A stretch of DNA of 64,000 nt from JAOTYV01 sp041557595 (GCA_041557595.1 JBFFGE010000002.1:1-64000), one strand, 5' to 3'. Shown: positions 26,027-35,406, counted from the stretch's first letter. Translations and numbers: made by a program. Notes: generated from the sequence alone by a model not told the origin.

Positions 26027-26643
26027 ACGATAGCCGCGCGGCGATTCGCGTCGACCTGCAGCTTATCGCCGATATGGTGCCGGCGGGCAGCCGGGTGCTG
26101 GATGTCGGTTGCGGAGACGGTGTGTTGCTGCGCTACCTCAGCGACTTCAAGCAGGTCGATGCCCGCGGGATCGAACTCAGCATGGCCGGCGTCAATGAGG
26201 GCGTGAGCCAGGGACTGTCGGTGATTCAGGGCGATGCGGATACGGATCTGGACGACTATCCGGACAGAGCCTTCGACTACGTGGTCCTCAGCCAAACCTT
26301 GCAGGCCACGCGTCAGCCGCATCGGGTGGTCGAGAACATGGTCCGCATCGGCCGGCACGCGATTCTCTCGGTGCCGAATTTCGGGTTTTGGCAGGTGCGC
26401 TGGCGGTTGATGACGCGGGGCCAGATGCCCCAGACCGAGACGCTGCCCTATCTCTGGTACGACACGCCGAACATCCATCTGTGCACGATCCGGGATTTTC
26501 TCGCACTGTGCCGCGACCTGCGAGTCGAGGTGGAGCAAGCGGTGGCATTGGACCGTAACGGCAATGCCTTGAGCTGGTCCGCTTCCGGCCCGTTCGCCAA
26601 TCTGCTGGCCGCACAGGCGCTGTTCGTGCTGCGGCAGAGATAA
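26023..26643 (+). CDS. metW: Methionine biosynthesis protein MetW
   Basis: A 206-residue class I SAM-methyltransferase-like protein that works together with MetX in methionine biosynthesis. The SAM-binding motif is VLDVGCGDGVLLRYL (about residues 26-40). GIELSMAGVNEGVSQGLSVI and AFDYVVLSQTLQ, the motif region after it, follow the MetW pattern. PNFGFWQVRWRLMTRGQMP is characteristic of the family. The start overlaps the metX stop. It ends 11 bp before the convergent MscS gene. Confidence 0.94.
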   Translation: MNDSRAAIRVDLQLIADMVPAGSRVLDVGCGDGVLLRYLSDFKQVDARGIELSMAGVNEGVSQGLSVIQGDADTDLDDYPDRAFDYVVLSQTLQATRQPHRVVENMVRIGRHAILSVPNFGFWQVRWRLMTRGQMPQTETLPYLWYDTPNIHLCTIRDFLALCRDLRVEVEQAVALDRNGNALSWSASGPFANLLAAQALFVLRQR

Positions 26644-26653
26644 GTCCGGACGC

Positions 26654-28954
26654 CTACATCCCCTCGCCGCCCTCGCCGGCATCCTCGCCCGCACCGCGCC
26701 GTTCGCCTTCGGCACGCCGCGACGGTTGTTGCGCGGGCGCTGGCGGTGGCGGCCGATTGGGCGCCTGGTCGTCCTCCTGCATCCGGATGCGCGCGGGCGG
26801 CGCATCGCCATGGCTGTCGACGCCGAAATAGAGCGTCCGATGGGGGAAGGGAATTTCGATCCCTTCCTGATCGAAGCGGTTCTTGATGAGCCGGAGGTAG
26901 GCCCGCTGAACGCCGAACTGCTTGCCGGGCTGCACCCGGATCCGGGCGCGGATGACGACCGCCGAATCGCCCAGGCTTTGGACGCCCTGGATTTCTATGT
27001 CGGCAACGATAGTGGACGCATATTCCGGATCGGCGCGCATTTCCGTACCCACCTCGCGCATCACGTCCATGCAGCGGTCGATACTTTCGCTGTAGCCGAC
27101 GCCGATATCGAACCGGGCGAAGGAGAAGTCCTTGCTTTTGTTGGTGGTGGTGGTGACCGAACTGAACGGGATCCGGTGCACCTGACCCAGACCGTCGCGC
27201 AGCTGGATCGACCGGATCGACATCGCCTCGACTTTGCCGATATGCCCGGATAGCTCGACGAAATCGCCGACCGCAACCGAATCCTCAAGCAGAATGAAGA
27301 ACCCGGTGATGAAGTCCTTGACGATGGTCTGCGCGCCGAAGCCAATCGCCAGGCCGAGTATTCCGGCACCGGCAATCAGCGGCCCGATCTCGATCCCGAG
27401 TTCGGACAGCACCATCAGCGCGACCATGAGCGCCAGCACGATCAGTACCAGGTTACGCAGCAAGGGCAGCAGCGTCTGGGCGCGCTGGCTGCGGCTGACT
27501 GTGTTGCCGTCCCGATCGGTCGCGGTGAGGTAGCGCTCGATACCGGCGCTGATCAGTTCCCAGATCACCAGTGCGAAGAAGATGATGGCGGCGATGGTAA
27601 TGATGCGGCTCAGAATAAGGCTGCCGACCGGTCCGGAGAACCAGGTGAAGACATCGAGTCCCCAGACATCGAGCAAGGCCAGGGCCGCCGCGACATAAAT
27701 CATGACCTTGATCGCTGTCTGCAGGACGGGCAGGTAACGGTTGGTGCGGGCCTCGAGTCCCGGAAAGCGGGTTTTCTGTTCGTCGGTCAGGGAAAAGGCG
27801 CGGCGAACAAGCGATCGTTCAAGCATTACCAACCCGCGGGCAACGCCCAGGATCACCAGGCTCAACAAGGTCGCACGCAGGACGAACTCGAATCCACCGG
27901 GAATCTCCAGCGCCCAGACACCGTAGATCGCCGCAATGAATACGATGCCGACGAAATGCCAGATTTCAGCAATCCGCCGACGGATTACGGCCAGCGATCG
28001 ACCGTCCTCTCCACGGATCGCCGATGCCACCTCCTGCCGGTTTTGCAACAGCAGCATGACCAACAGGAGGGTGATGACCAGACCCAGCAACTTCATCAGC
28101 GCGTTCTGTGCGGCGGCCGGCAATCCCAGCGGCAAGGCGGCCTGAATGATGAAGTAGCCGTAGATCGTCCAATTGGTCAGGCGTCGAATCCAGACGAAAC
28201 TGTAATTCGCGGTTTCGTCGCCGATCGGCAGCAGCCGCATCGTGCCGATACGGGGCGCCAACAGCATGCGGGCAACGGCAGCGATTGAGCGGCACAGCAC
28301 GCTCGCATTGATCAAGGCGATTGCAACTACCTGACCTTCGCGACTTGGCGTGACGATCGCCATGGCGCCGTATGCCGCGGCGGCAAAGACGACCACCGCG
28401 ACCAATTCCAGAATAGTGCGCAGGATGGCGAACACCAGATTGAGCCACCAGCCATCCGCCGATTGGGACTCCAGCGAGGCGCGCGGCCGCCGCAACAGCC
28501 GGTTTGCGATCCATTCGCCGGCCAGCCCGGCGAACAGGATGGCGGCCAGTTTGGCGAGCATGGACAGCCATTTCTTGCGGATTTCCGGGTTTGTCGCGCT
28601 GCTTTGAATCCAATCGAACAAATTCGGCAAATCGATCAGCGCCGCCGCGATATTCGCGAGTTGCTGGCCGGTATTCTCCACCTTGTCCGACAGGGTTTCG
28701 AGCAATTGCGTGCCGATCGGCTGCGTCTGTCGTGCATCGGTCTTTTTCTGCGCGTCGACGAGCGTCTGCAGGTCCTGCAGGAACGCCTTGCGTTTCGCAT
28801 CGTCCTTGAGCGTATCGACCAGCTGTTCGAGATCTGCCGTGGTGGGCGCGCCGGTGTCCGGTTTTGCATCGGCCGCCGCGGCCGGTGCCGCGAGGATGCC
28901 GAAGACGAGAACAAAGAAAGCCCGCTGAAGGAATGTGCACATTGTCGAATTCAT
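26654..28954 (-). CDS. Mechanosensitive ion channel, MscS family (large)
   Basis: A 766-residue MscS-type channel. An N-terminal signal peptide (about residues 1-28) precedes a periplasmic coiled-coil-like region (LEQLVDTLKDDAKRKAFLQ). Many transmembrane helices follow. The conserved pore and beta domain spans about residues 525-650, with IGPLIAGAGILGLAIGFGAQTIVKDFITGFFIL-like pore helix and GDFVELSGHIGKVEAMSIRSIQLRD. A disordered tail rich in Pro and charged residues ends the protein. Such channels release solutes under hypo-osmotic shock. The extra helices place it with larger MscK/YnaI-like members. It converges with metW. Confidence 0.9.
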   Translation of the reverse strand: MNSTMCTFLQRAFFVLVFGILAAPAAAADAKPDTGAPTTADLEQLVDTLKDDAKRKAFLQDLQTLVDAQKKTDARQTQPIGTQLLETLSDKVENTGQQLANIAAALIDLPNLFDWIQSSATNPEIRKKWLSMLAKLAAILFAGLAGEWIANRLLRRPRASLESQSADGWWLNLVFAILRTILELVAVVVFAAAAYGAMAIVTPSREGQVVAIALINASVLCRSIAAVARMLLAPRIGTMRLLPIGDETANYSFVWIRRLTNWTIYGYFIIQAALPLGLPAAAQNALMKLLGLVITLLLVMLLLQNRQEVASAIRGEDGRSLAVIRRRIAEIWHFVGIVFIAAIYGVWALEIPGGFEFVLRATLLSLVILGVARGLVMLERSLVRRAFSLTDEQKTRFPGLEARTNRYLPVLQTAIKVMIYVAAALALLDVWGLDVFTWFSGPVGSLILSRIITIAAIIFFALVIWELISAGIERYLTATDRDGNTVSRSQRAQTLLPLLRNLVLIVLALMVALMVLSELGIEIGPLIAGAGILGLAIGFGAQTIVKDFITGFFILLEDSVAVGDFVELSGHIGKVEAMSIRSIQLRDGLGQVHRIPFSSVTTTTNKSKDFSFARFDIGVGYSESIDRCMDVMREVGTEMRADPEYASTIVADIEIQGVQSLGDSAVVIRARIRVQPGKQFGVQRAYLRLIKNRFDQEGIEIPFPHRTLYFGVDSHGDAPPARIRMQEDDQAPNRPPPPAPAQQPSRRAEGERRGAGEDAGEGGEGM

Positions 28955-29001
28955 GTCGCCCTGGCCGGAAAGGGAGGGACTCTAGACTCGCCGTGGTGCG
29001 A

Positions 29002-29916
29002 TCACAATGGCGCCCAGCCAGCATCCTGATGGCCGAAATCGAATACGGCGGGATGCAACATCTCCGCCAGGATTTCCAGCGATTCGGCGATCCTGGGGCC
29101 CGGGCGATTGAAGAAATGATGGCCATCGGCGATGCAGACCCGGCCGTCGCGGACCGCCCGCAAATCCGGCCATTCAGGCCTGTCGGTCAATGTCGGCATC
29201 TCGGCGCGGGCGCGCGCCATGCCGAAGCCGCAGGGCAAAATGACGATGACCTCCGGGTCCGCGGCCACCACATCGTCCCATGACAGCCAGGGCGAATGTT
29301 TTCCCGCGTCGCCGAACAGGTTTCGGCCGCCCGCCATGGCGACCAGTTCGGGCATCCAGTTGCCGCCGGCCATCAAGGGATCGATCCATTCGATACACGC
29401 GACGCGGGGCCGGGCCGGCAGCGCCGACGCTTGCGCGGCGATCGCGGCCATACGTTCTGTGAGCTCTCGGACCAGATCGTCTCCGCGCCCGGACACGCCG
29501 AGCGCCGTCGCGACATTGCCGATATCGCGCCAGATATCGTCCAGCGATTCCGGGTTCAGGCTGACGATACGGGGCGCGCCTTCGAGCCAGTCCGCAAGGG
29601 CGCCGCGCAATTCGATTTCGCTGACGGCGCAGACCTCGCACTGCGATTGCGTCACGATGAAATCCGGCCGCAGCGATTTCAGGCGCTCGCTGTCGACCCG
29701 GTAAACCGACAGGCCCTGTTCGACGACCGATTTTATGCGCCGGTCGATTTCCGCGGAATCGCCGGTCAGGGCGATCTTCGGCTGGGTGCAATGCGGCAGG
29801 CGGTCTACGCCGGCCGGGAAATCGCATTCGTGGCTGCGCGCAACCAGGGCGTCCTGAAAGCCCAGCGCGGCAACGATCTCGGTCGCACTCGGCAGGAGGC
29901 TCGCGATTCGGACCAT
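29002..29916 (-). CDS. BtuF-like cobalamin-binding protein without a signal peptide
   Basis: A 304-residue protein of the class III periplasmic-binding fold (BtuF/FecB-like, COG0614 type). It begins MVRIASLLPSATEIVAALGF, includes RPDFIVTQSQCEVCAVSE, and has PEVIVILPCGFGMARA and a C-terminal HHFFNRPGPRIAESLEIL segment. These features are common in cobalamin-binding proteins of this type. No secretion signal is visible even from the earlier in-frame ATG at 29937, so it is probably cytoplasmic and unlikely to be a classical transport receptor. It follows the GldG-like gene with a 29-bp gap, so it may share that operon. The real ligand is not proven by sequence. Confidence 0.7.
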   Translation of the reverse strand: MVRIASLLPSATEIVAALGFQDALVARSHECDFPAGVDRLPHCTQPKIALTGDSAEIDRRIKSVVEQGLSVYRVDSERLKSLRPDFIVTQSQCEVCAVSEIELRGALADWLEGAPRIVSLNPESLDDIWRDIGNVATALGVSGRGDDLVRELTERMAAIAAQASALPARPRVACIEWIDPLMAGGNWMPELVAMAGGRNLFGDAGKHSPWLSWDDVVAADPEVIVILPCGFGMARARAEMPTLTDRPEWPDLRAVRDGRVCIADGHHFFNRPGPRIAESLEILAEMLHPAVFDFGHQDAGWAPL

Positions 29917-29945
29917 GATTCGCCCGCCTTTGGCCAAACGACCGG

Positions 29946-32081
29946 TTATGTTTCCGCAGTATGTACCGCCTGTGTCCGTCGCCGCAGCCGCAAGCCGCCC
30001 AGCAGAATCGCCACGAGTCCGACCAGGATGGGAACCAAGGCGATATTGGCGAAGCGGATGCCGCTCTCCAGGGATTCGATGTCTTCCCGCAACGCCAATT
30101 GAACCTTTCGCAATTGCTTGCGGGTGGTCAGAATCTCCTGCGTGATCTCGGTGGCGGTGGTTTCGACCGCCTGGGTCACCGCCGCCTCCGACGTGCCATC
30201 CGCCTTTTTCTTGCTGAGCTCGGCGAGGCGTTTTTCCGCTTCCGTCAATTTATTCCGCAACTGTTGTTCTTCGTTCCGGAACCGGGTGTCCGCGGCGAGC
30301 CGCAACTCGGCGATCTTGGTGAAGGGCCGCCGCGCGGTGCCGCGGCTCCGCAGGCTGATCAGGTCGTCGCCGCCGGCGAGATTTTCCACCGCGTTGACGA
30401 CGAAGGCGGCGTTGTTCGCGAAGGGGACCTGAACCTGTTGCCCGAAGAAGTCCTGCTTGCGGACCCAGAACCGATCTTCCAGCAGATCGGCGTCGGCGAC
30501 CAGAATGACATTCATCGGCCGGGTCGATTCCGCGATGTGCGGCGGCGCTTTCGATTCCTCTTTTTTCCCTTCGGCTTTTTCGTCGTCCTTGTCGCCGCCG
30601 CCACTTGCCGGCGCGGGCCCGTCCGGCGCTTGCGCCGGCGAATCGGAGGTTTTCTTGGCCGGCGCCTTGGCGCCGTCGGAGGCCGGCAACGTCCGCTCGG
30701 CCTCGTCGGCCTTAACCTCGGGTTTGGGCTCGTCCTTGGCCGGCGCTTTCTCCGATTTCGATTTGCCGTCGGGTTTCTCTTCCACTTCCAACTTTTCCTT
30801 GGGCGGACCGTCCGGGAAGAGGCTCTTCACGCGGCCGCGAAGCCGGGCGGCGACGGTGAACGATTCGCCGGATGGCTTGAACTGTTCCTGCATCTTCAGG
30901 ATTTCCGGGCGTGGGCCGTTGAGCAGCTTGATGTCGATTGCCTGGCTTAGCTTGCTGGTCTTGATCAGCGGCTCGAGGGTAACCGGGCCGTCCGGTTTGC
31001 TCTTGATGATGCCGGCGCTTTGGATGTGCATCACGTTGATATCCGACGTGACCGCGTCTTTCGTCGAGAAGGCTTCCTTCTGCATCTTCATCCAGGACAG
31101 GAATCGGGCGGGAACGACCTGCTGTTCGCTGCCCGCGTTCACCAATTGGGCGAATTGCATGTCGCCGGCGATCTTGTCGTTGGCGATCTCGACACCCCAA
31201 TGGTCGAGCAATTTCTTCATATCCGATGTGATCCGCTCGGGCATCGGGCCGCGTTGCCGGCCTGCGGCGGTCTCGTTGAACGGGTCGATGAAGATCAGTG
31301 CCTTGCCGCCGTTCAGCAGGTACTGGTCGAGGTGATAGTATTCCTGGTCGTCCAGTTCGCCCGGATGAACGATCATCAGGACGTCCGGCTTGATGTCCCA
31401 GATATCCTCGAACGAGAAAATTTGTTTGACGTCGAACGCGCCGCGCAACTGTTCGACCAGGGCCGACGGCGTCATCGGAAGGCCGCGCATCTGCAGCCGG
31501 AAATCGCCGAAGATCGGACGTGAACTTTGTACCGCGAGGACGGTCTTGCGATCTGCTCCCAGCTTGTTGATGGTGCTGGCAAGATCGTATTCCAAAAAGC
31601 GTTCGCGTTCGATTTGCAGGAAGGCAATCGCGTCGTTCTTGTCACCGCTCGCCGCCGTCAGGCCGAAATAGGCTTTCGCGCCGGTCTGGTCGAGAGGAAT
31701 TCCCTGAAGGCCAAGCTCTACCGCCTTGTCTTCCTCTTCCGAAAACGGTTTGGGATCCTTGAAGGAAACCGTCAAAGAGCCGCCGCTGGTCGACGCGAAC
31801 ACCCGCAGCATGTCCTTCACGCGGGTTGCGTAGTTGCCGTATATCGGCGAGGCGGTGCCGAGGCTGGCCGAATAATACAAGGTCAGCGTAATCGGCTTGT
31901 TCAGGTTTTTGAGAATGTTCTCCGTCCCGGGAGACAAGGTGTACACACGATCTTCCGTAAGATCGGCGCGCATCCCGGCGACATTGCCAACGGCCAGGTT
32001 GACGAGAAAGAACGCGATGACGGCGGCCAACGCCAAGATCAGCCAGCCTCCGGTTTTCTCGAGAATTCGGCGGATCATCAT
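29946..32081 (-). CDS. GldG-like ABC transporter auxiliary component
   Basis: A 711-residue membrane protein of the GldG (intramembrane ABC auxiliary) type. The first helix is at about residues 14-34. A long extracytoplasmic domain follows with ADLTEDRVYTLSPGTENIL, PKPFSEEEDKAVELG and FIDPFNE. A low-complexity linker rich in Lys, Glu, Pro and Ala spans about residues 430-515, and a coiled-coil region AEKRLAELSKKKA precedes a C-terminal helix (about residues 680-700). GldG works with a GldA ATPase and GldF permease; both are encoded directly upstream. GldA/F/G names come from gliding bacteria, but alphaproteobacterial members have no established link to gliding. Confidence 0.82.
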   Translation of the reverse strand: MMIRRILEKTGGWLILALAAVIAFFLVNLAVGNVAGMRADLTEDRVYTLSPGTENILKNLNKPITLTLYYSASLGTASPIYGNYATRVKDMLRVFASTSGGSLTVSFKDPKPFSEEEDKAVELGLQGIPLDQTGAKAYFGLTAASGDKNDAIAFLQIERERFLEYDLASTINKLGADRKTVLAVQSSRPIFGDFRLQMRGLPMTPSALVEQLRGAFDVKQIFSFEDIWDIKPDVLMIVHPGELDDQEYYHLDQYLLNGGKALIFIDPFNETAAGRQRGPMPERITSDMKKLLDHWGVEIANDKIAGDMQFAQLVNAGSEQQVVPARFLSWMKMQKEAFSTKDAVTSDINVMHIQSAGIIKSKPDGPVTLEPLIKTSKLSQAIDIKLLNGPRPEILKMQEQFKPSGESFTVAARLRGRVKSLFPDGPPKEKLEVEEKPDGKSKSEKAPAKDEPKPEVKADEAERTLPASDGAKAPAKKTSDSPAQAPDGPAPASGGGDKDDEKAEGKKEESKAPPHIAESTRPMNVILVADADLLEDRFWVRKQDFFGQQVQVPFANNAAFVVNAVENLAGGDDLISLRSRGTARRPFTKIAELRLAADTRFRNEEQQLRNKLTEAEKRLAELSKKKADGTSEAAVTQAVETTATEITQEILTTRKQLRKVQLALREDIESLESGIRFANIALVPILVGLVAILLGGLRLRRRTQAVHTAET

Positions 32082-32090
32082 ATGAAGTCC

Positions 32091-32825
32091 TCAAGATGCC
32101 TTTAGTCTGTCGATGGCGATTAGGTTGAGGCACAGGAACAGCACGATCATCGATCCGAAATAAACGATGTCGCGCAGATCCACCACGCCCTTGGAAATGT
32201 CGTTGAAATGAATCATGACGCTCAAGCGGCGCATCAATTCGATCAGTTCGATGCCGGCCCAGTTTTCCATGAAGCCGATCACGATATTCGATCCCAACGC
32301 CACGAAAAAGAAACACAGGGTCGCCGACAGAACGAAGGCGATTACCTGGTTTTTCGTGAGCGCCGAAACGAAGGACCCGATGGCGAGGAACCCGCCCGCC
32401 ATCAACAGGCTGCCGATATAGCCGGCGAATATCGCGCCGTTGTCCGGGTTGCCGAGGTAGTTGACGGTAATCCAGATCGGGAAGGTGAGGGCCAGCGCGA
32501 TCCCGGTGAAACACCAGGCGGCGAGATATTTGCCCAGCACGGCGTCGAGTTGCGAAATCGGCAGCGTCATCGACAGCTCGATGGTGCCCGTGCGCCGCTC
32601 CTCCGCCCATAACCGCATGGACAGGGCGGGAATGAGAAACAGGTAGAGCCAGGGGTGGAATGTAAAGAAGGCGGTGAGGTCCGCTTGATCCCGGCCGAAG
32701 AAGTTGCCGACATAGAATGTCAGGACGCCGTTCAGGGCGAGAAAGATGACGATGAAGACGTAGGCCACCGGTGTGGCGAAATAGCTCGCCATTTCGCGGC
32801 GGAAGATGGTGATGATATTGCGCAT
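32091..32825 (-). CDS. ABC-2 type (GldF-like) permease
   Basis: Membrane subunit of 244 residues with about six hydrophobic helices. MRNIITIFRREMASYFATPVAYVFI at the N-terminus and RLWAEERRTGTIELSMTLPIS are hallmarks of GldF/NosY-like ABC-2 permeases; the latter is the cytoplasmic coupling segment. It is preceded by the ATPase gene (8-bp gap) and followed by the GldG-like gene (9-bp gap), forming a three-part exporter operon on the minus strand. The substrate is unknown. Confidence 0.88.
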   Translation of the reverse strand: MRNIITIFRREMASYFATPVAYVFIVIFLALNGVLTFYVGNFFGRDQADLTAFFTFHPWLYLFLIPALSMRLWAEERRTGTIELSMTLPISQLDAVLGKYLAAWCFTGIALALTFPIWITVNYLGNPDNGAIFAGYIGSLLMAGGFLAIGSFVSALTKNQVIAFVLSATLCFFFVALGSNIVIGFMENWAGIELIELMRRLSVMIHFNDISKGVVDLRDIVYFGSMIVLFLCLNLIAIDRLKAS

Positions 32826-32833
32826 GGGTCCGG

Positions 32834-33748
32834 TCAGGCTGTTGTAATTTGACGGAAGACTTCGTCCAATCGGCCATGTTCGACCGATATCTCGTCGATT
32901 TGCACCGCGTGGTCGCGCAGGGCGCCGGTGACCTCGTCCAAGATCATCCGGCCGTCCTTCGATTCCAGGAAAAGGCGATTGCCGTTTTCCTGGGTCACCG
33001 ATGCGACGCCGCCGAGCCGCTCCACGACGGGGCGGACGTCGTCCGGATTCTTGGTGGAAAGCAAGACGCCATTATGGCGCGGCGAACGGGCGACCAGATT
33101 GGCCGGCGTATCGTCGGCGACGATACGTCCATGGGCGATAATGACGGCGCGGCTGCACACGGCCTCGACCTCTTCCAGGATATGGGTCGAGATGATGATG
33201 GCTTTCTCGCCGGCCATGCCCTGGATCAGCATCCGTACTTCGTGTTTCTGATTGGGATCGAGACCATCCGTCGGTTCGTCGAGGATCAGTACCTCCGGAT
33301 CGTGCAGCAGGGCCTGCGCCAGCCCGAGGCGGCGTTTGAAACCCTTACTGAGCGTGTCGATCGGCTGATCCAGCACGCCCGACAGCTGCGTTCGATCCAC
33401 GGCGGCGGCCGTCCGGTTCTGCGCCTCCGTGCCGTTGAAGCCCCGAATTCTGGCGATAAAGGCCAGAAATCCCCTGGGCGTCATGTCGGGCCACATCGGC
33501 GCTCCTTCCGGCAGGTAGCCGACCCGTTTCTTGACGTCGAGCGGGTGCGTGCGGACATCGAATCCCGCGACCCGGGCGGTGCCGCCGCTCGGCGGGAGAA
33601 AGCCGGTGATCATTTTCATCGTGGTGGATTTTCCGGCGCCGTTCGGCCCCAAAAATCCGAGGACTTCGCCTTTGCCGACGGTGAGGCTGATATCGTCTAC
33701 GGCGGTGATCGGGCCGAACGTCTTTTTCAGATGGTCGATCTCAATCAT
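32834..33748 (-). CDS. ABC transporter ATP-binding protein (GldA-like)
   Basis: ATPase subunit of 304 residues. The Walker A motif is GPNGAGKSTTMKM (about residues 37-49), the signature is LSKGFKRRLGLAQALLHDP, Walker B is VLILDEPTDGLDPNQ, and the switch His lies in ISTHILEEVEAVC. A C-terminal domain of about 80 residues follows the nucleotide-binding core, as in GldA-type ATPases. It is the first gene of the GldA-F-G-like unit. Its upstream region (33749-34224) contains no intact gene. Confidence 0.92.
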   Translation of the reverse strand: MIEIDHLKKTFGPITAVDDISLTVGKGEVLGFLGPNGAGKSTTMKMITGFLPPSGGTARVAGFDVRTHPLDVKKRVGYLPEGAPMWPDMTPRGFLAFIARIRGFNGTEAQNRTAAAVDRTQLSGVLDQPIDTLSKGFKRRLGLAQALLHDPEVLILDEPTDGLDPNQKHEVRMLIQGMAGEKAIIISTHILEEVEAVCSRAVIIAHGRIVADDTPANLVARSPRHNGVLLSTKNPDDVRPVVERLGGVASVTQENGNRLFLESKDGRMILDEVTGALRDHAVQIDEISVEHGRLDEVFRQITTA

Positions 33749-34224
33749 GCGTCATGAATCCTGCTTCGATTGTCTGCGCGGCATTGCGGCCGCAAATCTC
33801 CGATACGCATCATTCCCGATTTAGGAAAGTGCCGGGATGGCGCAAGGGGGCATAGCGGATTTTCGACGAACCGCAAACCCCTGTCGGCGCCGTTTCCCCG
33901 CTTCGCCCGGCCAAGCGCCCCGGCAATCTGCCCTGGTCGCGGCAATATCGGCGTCGTTCTCGATCGTCAGCGCGCGCCCCACATCGTTGCGCAGCGGCAA
34001 CGCTGCGCCGTCGATTGCGGTGACGTCGAATTGATGCGCTGACATCGCGGTGGCTCTCTCGTAGTGATGCGGGGAACGGTCTTCGGCGGCGGAACCGGGT
34101 GGGTGCGACGAACCGGGAACGCCGGCGGATGCGGCGTTGAATCGGCGCGGGGCGGACGATAGCATGCGGCCGAGCATCTGGCGCGGTATGTCGCTGCGCG
34201 GGACGGATACAGGAGGAAGGCCGC
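33749..34224. other. Intergenic region without an intact gene
   Basis: These 476 bp separate the ABC operon (minus) from the hydroxyacyl-CoA dehydrogenase gene (plus). They should hold both promoters, but no strong hexamer pair stands out. AGGAGGAAGG just before 34225 is a strong ribosome-binding site for the plus-strand gene. A possible minus-strand gene remnant (33821-34045) is listed separately. I see no RNA motif. Confidence 0.6.
33821..34045 (-). pseudogene. Possible remnant of a glutathione peroxidase gene
   Basis: A 74-codon frame beginning MSAHQFDVTAIDGAALPL. This resembles the start of glutathione peroxidases, which open with a short segment ending FxVTAIDGxxxxL. The next part, GRALTIENDADIAAT, aligns loosely with the family's active-site segment GKVLLIVNTASKCGFT, but the catalytic Cys/Sec position is not preserved. 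The rest is arginine-rich and unlike the family. If real, it is a decayed 5' end of a roughly 160-residue enzyme. The similarity is short and could be chance. Confidence 0.25.
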
Positions 34225-35322
34225 ATGGCGGTATCGAGGGTCGGAATCGTGGGTGCAGGCACGATGGGGTCCGGCATTGCGACCAATATCGCGCAGCATG
34301 GATTTCCGGTGCGTCTGGTCGACACCGGCCAGGAGATGATCGACGGGGCGATCGCGAAGGCACGGGCGTTTTTCGCCAAGCAGAAGGAGCGCGGCCGGAT
34401 GACCGCCGACGAGGTGGCGGTTGCCGCCGATGCCTTGTCGGGCGGCACGGAGCTGGCGGCGCTCGCCGATTGCGATCTTGTGATCGAGGCGGTGTTCGAA
34501 CGGATCGACATCAAGGCGGAGCTCTACGAAAAGCTCAACGGCATACTGCCCGGCGAATCGATTCTTGCCACCAACACGAGTTGTCTCCGGGTCGGCGCGC
34601 TGAGCGAACCGGTCGATCGGCCGGAACGCTTTCTCGGCATGCACTATTTCAACCCGCCGGCGATCAATCCGATCGTCGAGGTGGTGCGCGGCGAGGCGAC
34701 GGCGCCCGCCACGGTCGAGGCGGCGTTGGCGTTTTGCGCCGCCACGGGCAAAAAATCGGTCAGCTGCCGCGACAGCAGCGGGTTCGCGCTGAACCGGTTT
34801 TTCTGTCCGTATGTAAACGAGGCCGTCCGGATCTTCGATGACGGGATGGGGACGCCGTTCGAGATCGATCGGGTGGCCAGCGATGTATTCGGCGCGGCGG
34901 CCGGTCCGTTTGTCGTCATCAACTTGGTGGGATCGCAGGTGTTGCTGCATTCGCAGGATAATTTGCGCCAGCTTGGCGACTTCTATACGCCGGCGCCGTC
35001 GGTCGAGCGGGTCGGCCGGGAGCAGGGGCGCTGGGAAATCGGCGATCCGTCACCGCCGGACGAGGTCCGGGATGCGGCGATCGCGGAACGGCTGATGGGC
35101 GCCACCTTCTTGCCCGTCCTGCAGGAACTGGACGAGGATGTGGCGTCGCCGGGCGATATCGACATGGGGGCGAAACTTGCGTTGAAATTCGGGAAGCCGC
35201 CCTGCGCGGTGATGGATACGCTCGGCGCCGGGGAAGTGGCGCGGTTGATCGAGGCGCCGTGCCGGCGCTATGGCGTGACGCCGCCGAAGAGTTTGAAACG
35301 GGTCGGCCGGTTGGCGGCGTAG
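34225..35322 (+). CDS. 3-hydroxyacyl-CoA dehydrogenase family protein
   Basis: A 365-residue NAD-binding dehydrogenase of the 3-hydroxyacyl-CoA superfamily. The Rossmann motif is VGIVGAGTMGSGIATNIAQ. ATNTSCLRVGALSEPV and FLGMHYFNPPAINPIVEVV cover the active-site region with the expected His, and GFALNRFFCPYVNEAVRIFD begins the C-terminal domain. It is about 75 residues longer than the hbd product at 5.5 kb, with an extended C-terminal domain, so the chain length or substrate preference is probably different. It is flanked by empty sequence and appears monocistronic. Its TAG stop overlaps the first two bases of a palindromic element. Confidence 0.88.
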   Translation: MAVSRVGIVGAGTMGSGIATNIAQHGFPVRLVDTGQEMIDGAIAKARAFFAKQKERGRMTADEVAVAADALSGGTELAALADCDLVIEAVFERIDIKAELYEKLNGILPGESILATNTSCLRVGALSEPVDRPERFLGMHYFNPPAINPIVEVVRGEATAPATVEAALAFCAATGKKSVSCRDSSGFALNRFFCPYVNEAVRIFDDGMGTPFEIDRVASDVFGAAAGPFVVINLVGSQVLLHSQDNLRQLGDFYTPAPSVERVGREQGRWEIGDPSPPDEVRDAAIAERLMGATFLPVLQELDEDVASPGDIDMGAKLALKFGKPPCAVMDTLGAGEVARLIEAPCRRYGVTPPKSLKRVGRLAA

Positions 35323-35406
35323 AGCAGCTTATGTGCTCCCATTTGGGCGCACATAAGCTGCTCTATCTTTATAGAATCGATCAATTTTTTTGCCTTTAAT
35401 CGATTC
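35320..35406 (+). repeat. Palindromic two-hairpin element, different family (copy D)
   Basis: It begins TAGAGC, like the other repeats. Arms AGAGCAGCTTATGTGC (35321-35336) and its exact complement (35349-35364) form a perfect 16-bp stem; the 12-base loop can extend it with CCCA/TGGG. A second inverted repeat, GAATCGAT (35374-35381) with ATCGATTC (35399-35406), encloses a run of seven T. The first stem could also terminate the upstream gene. Only one copy is present in this window. Confidence 0.8.
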
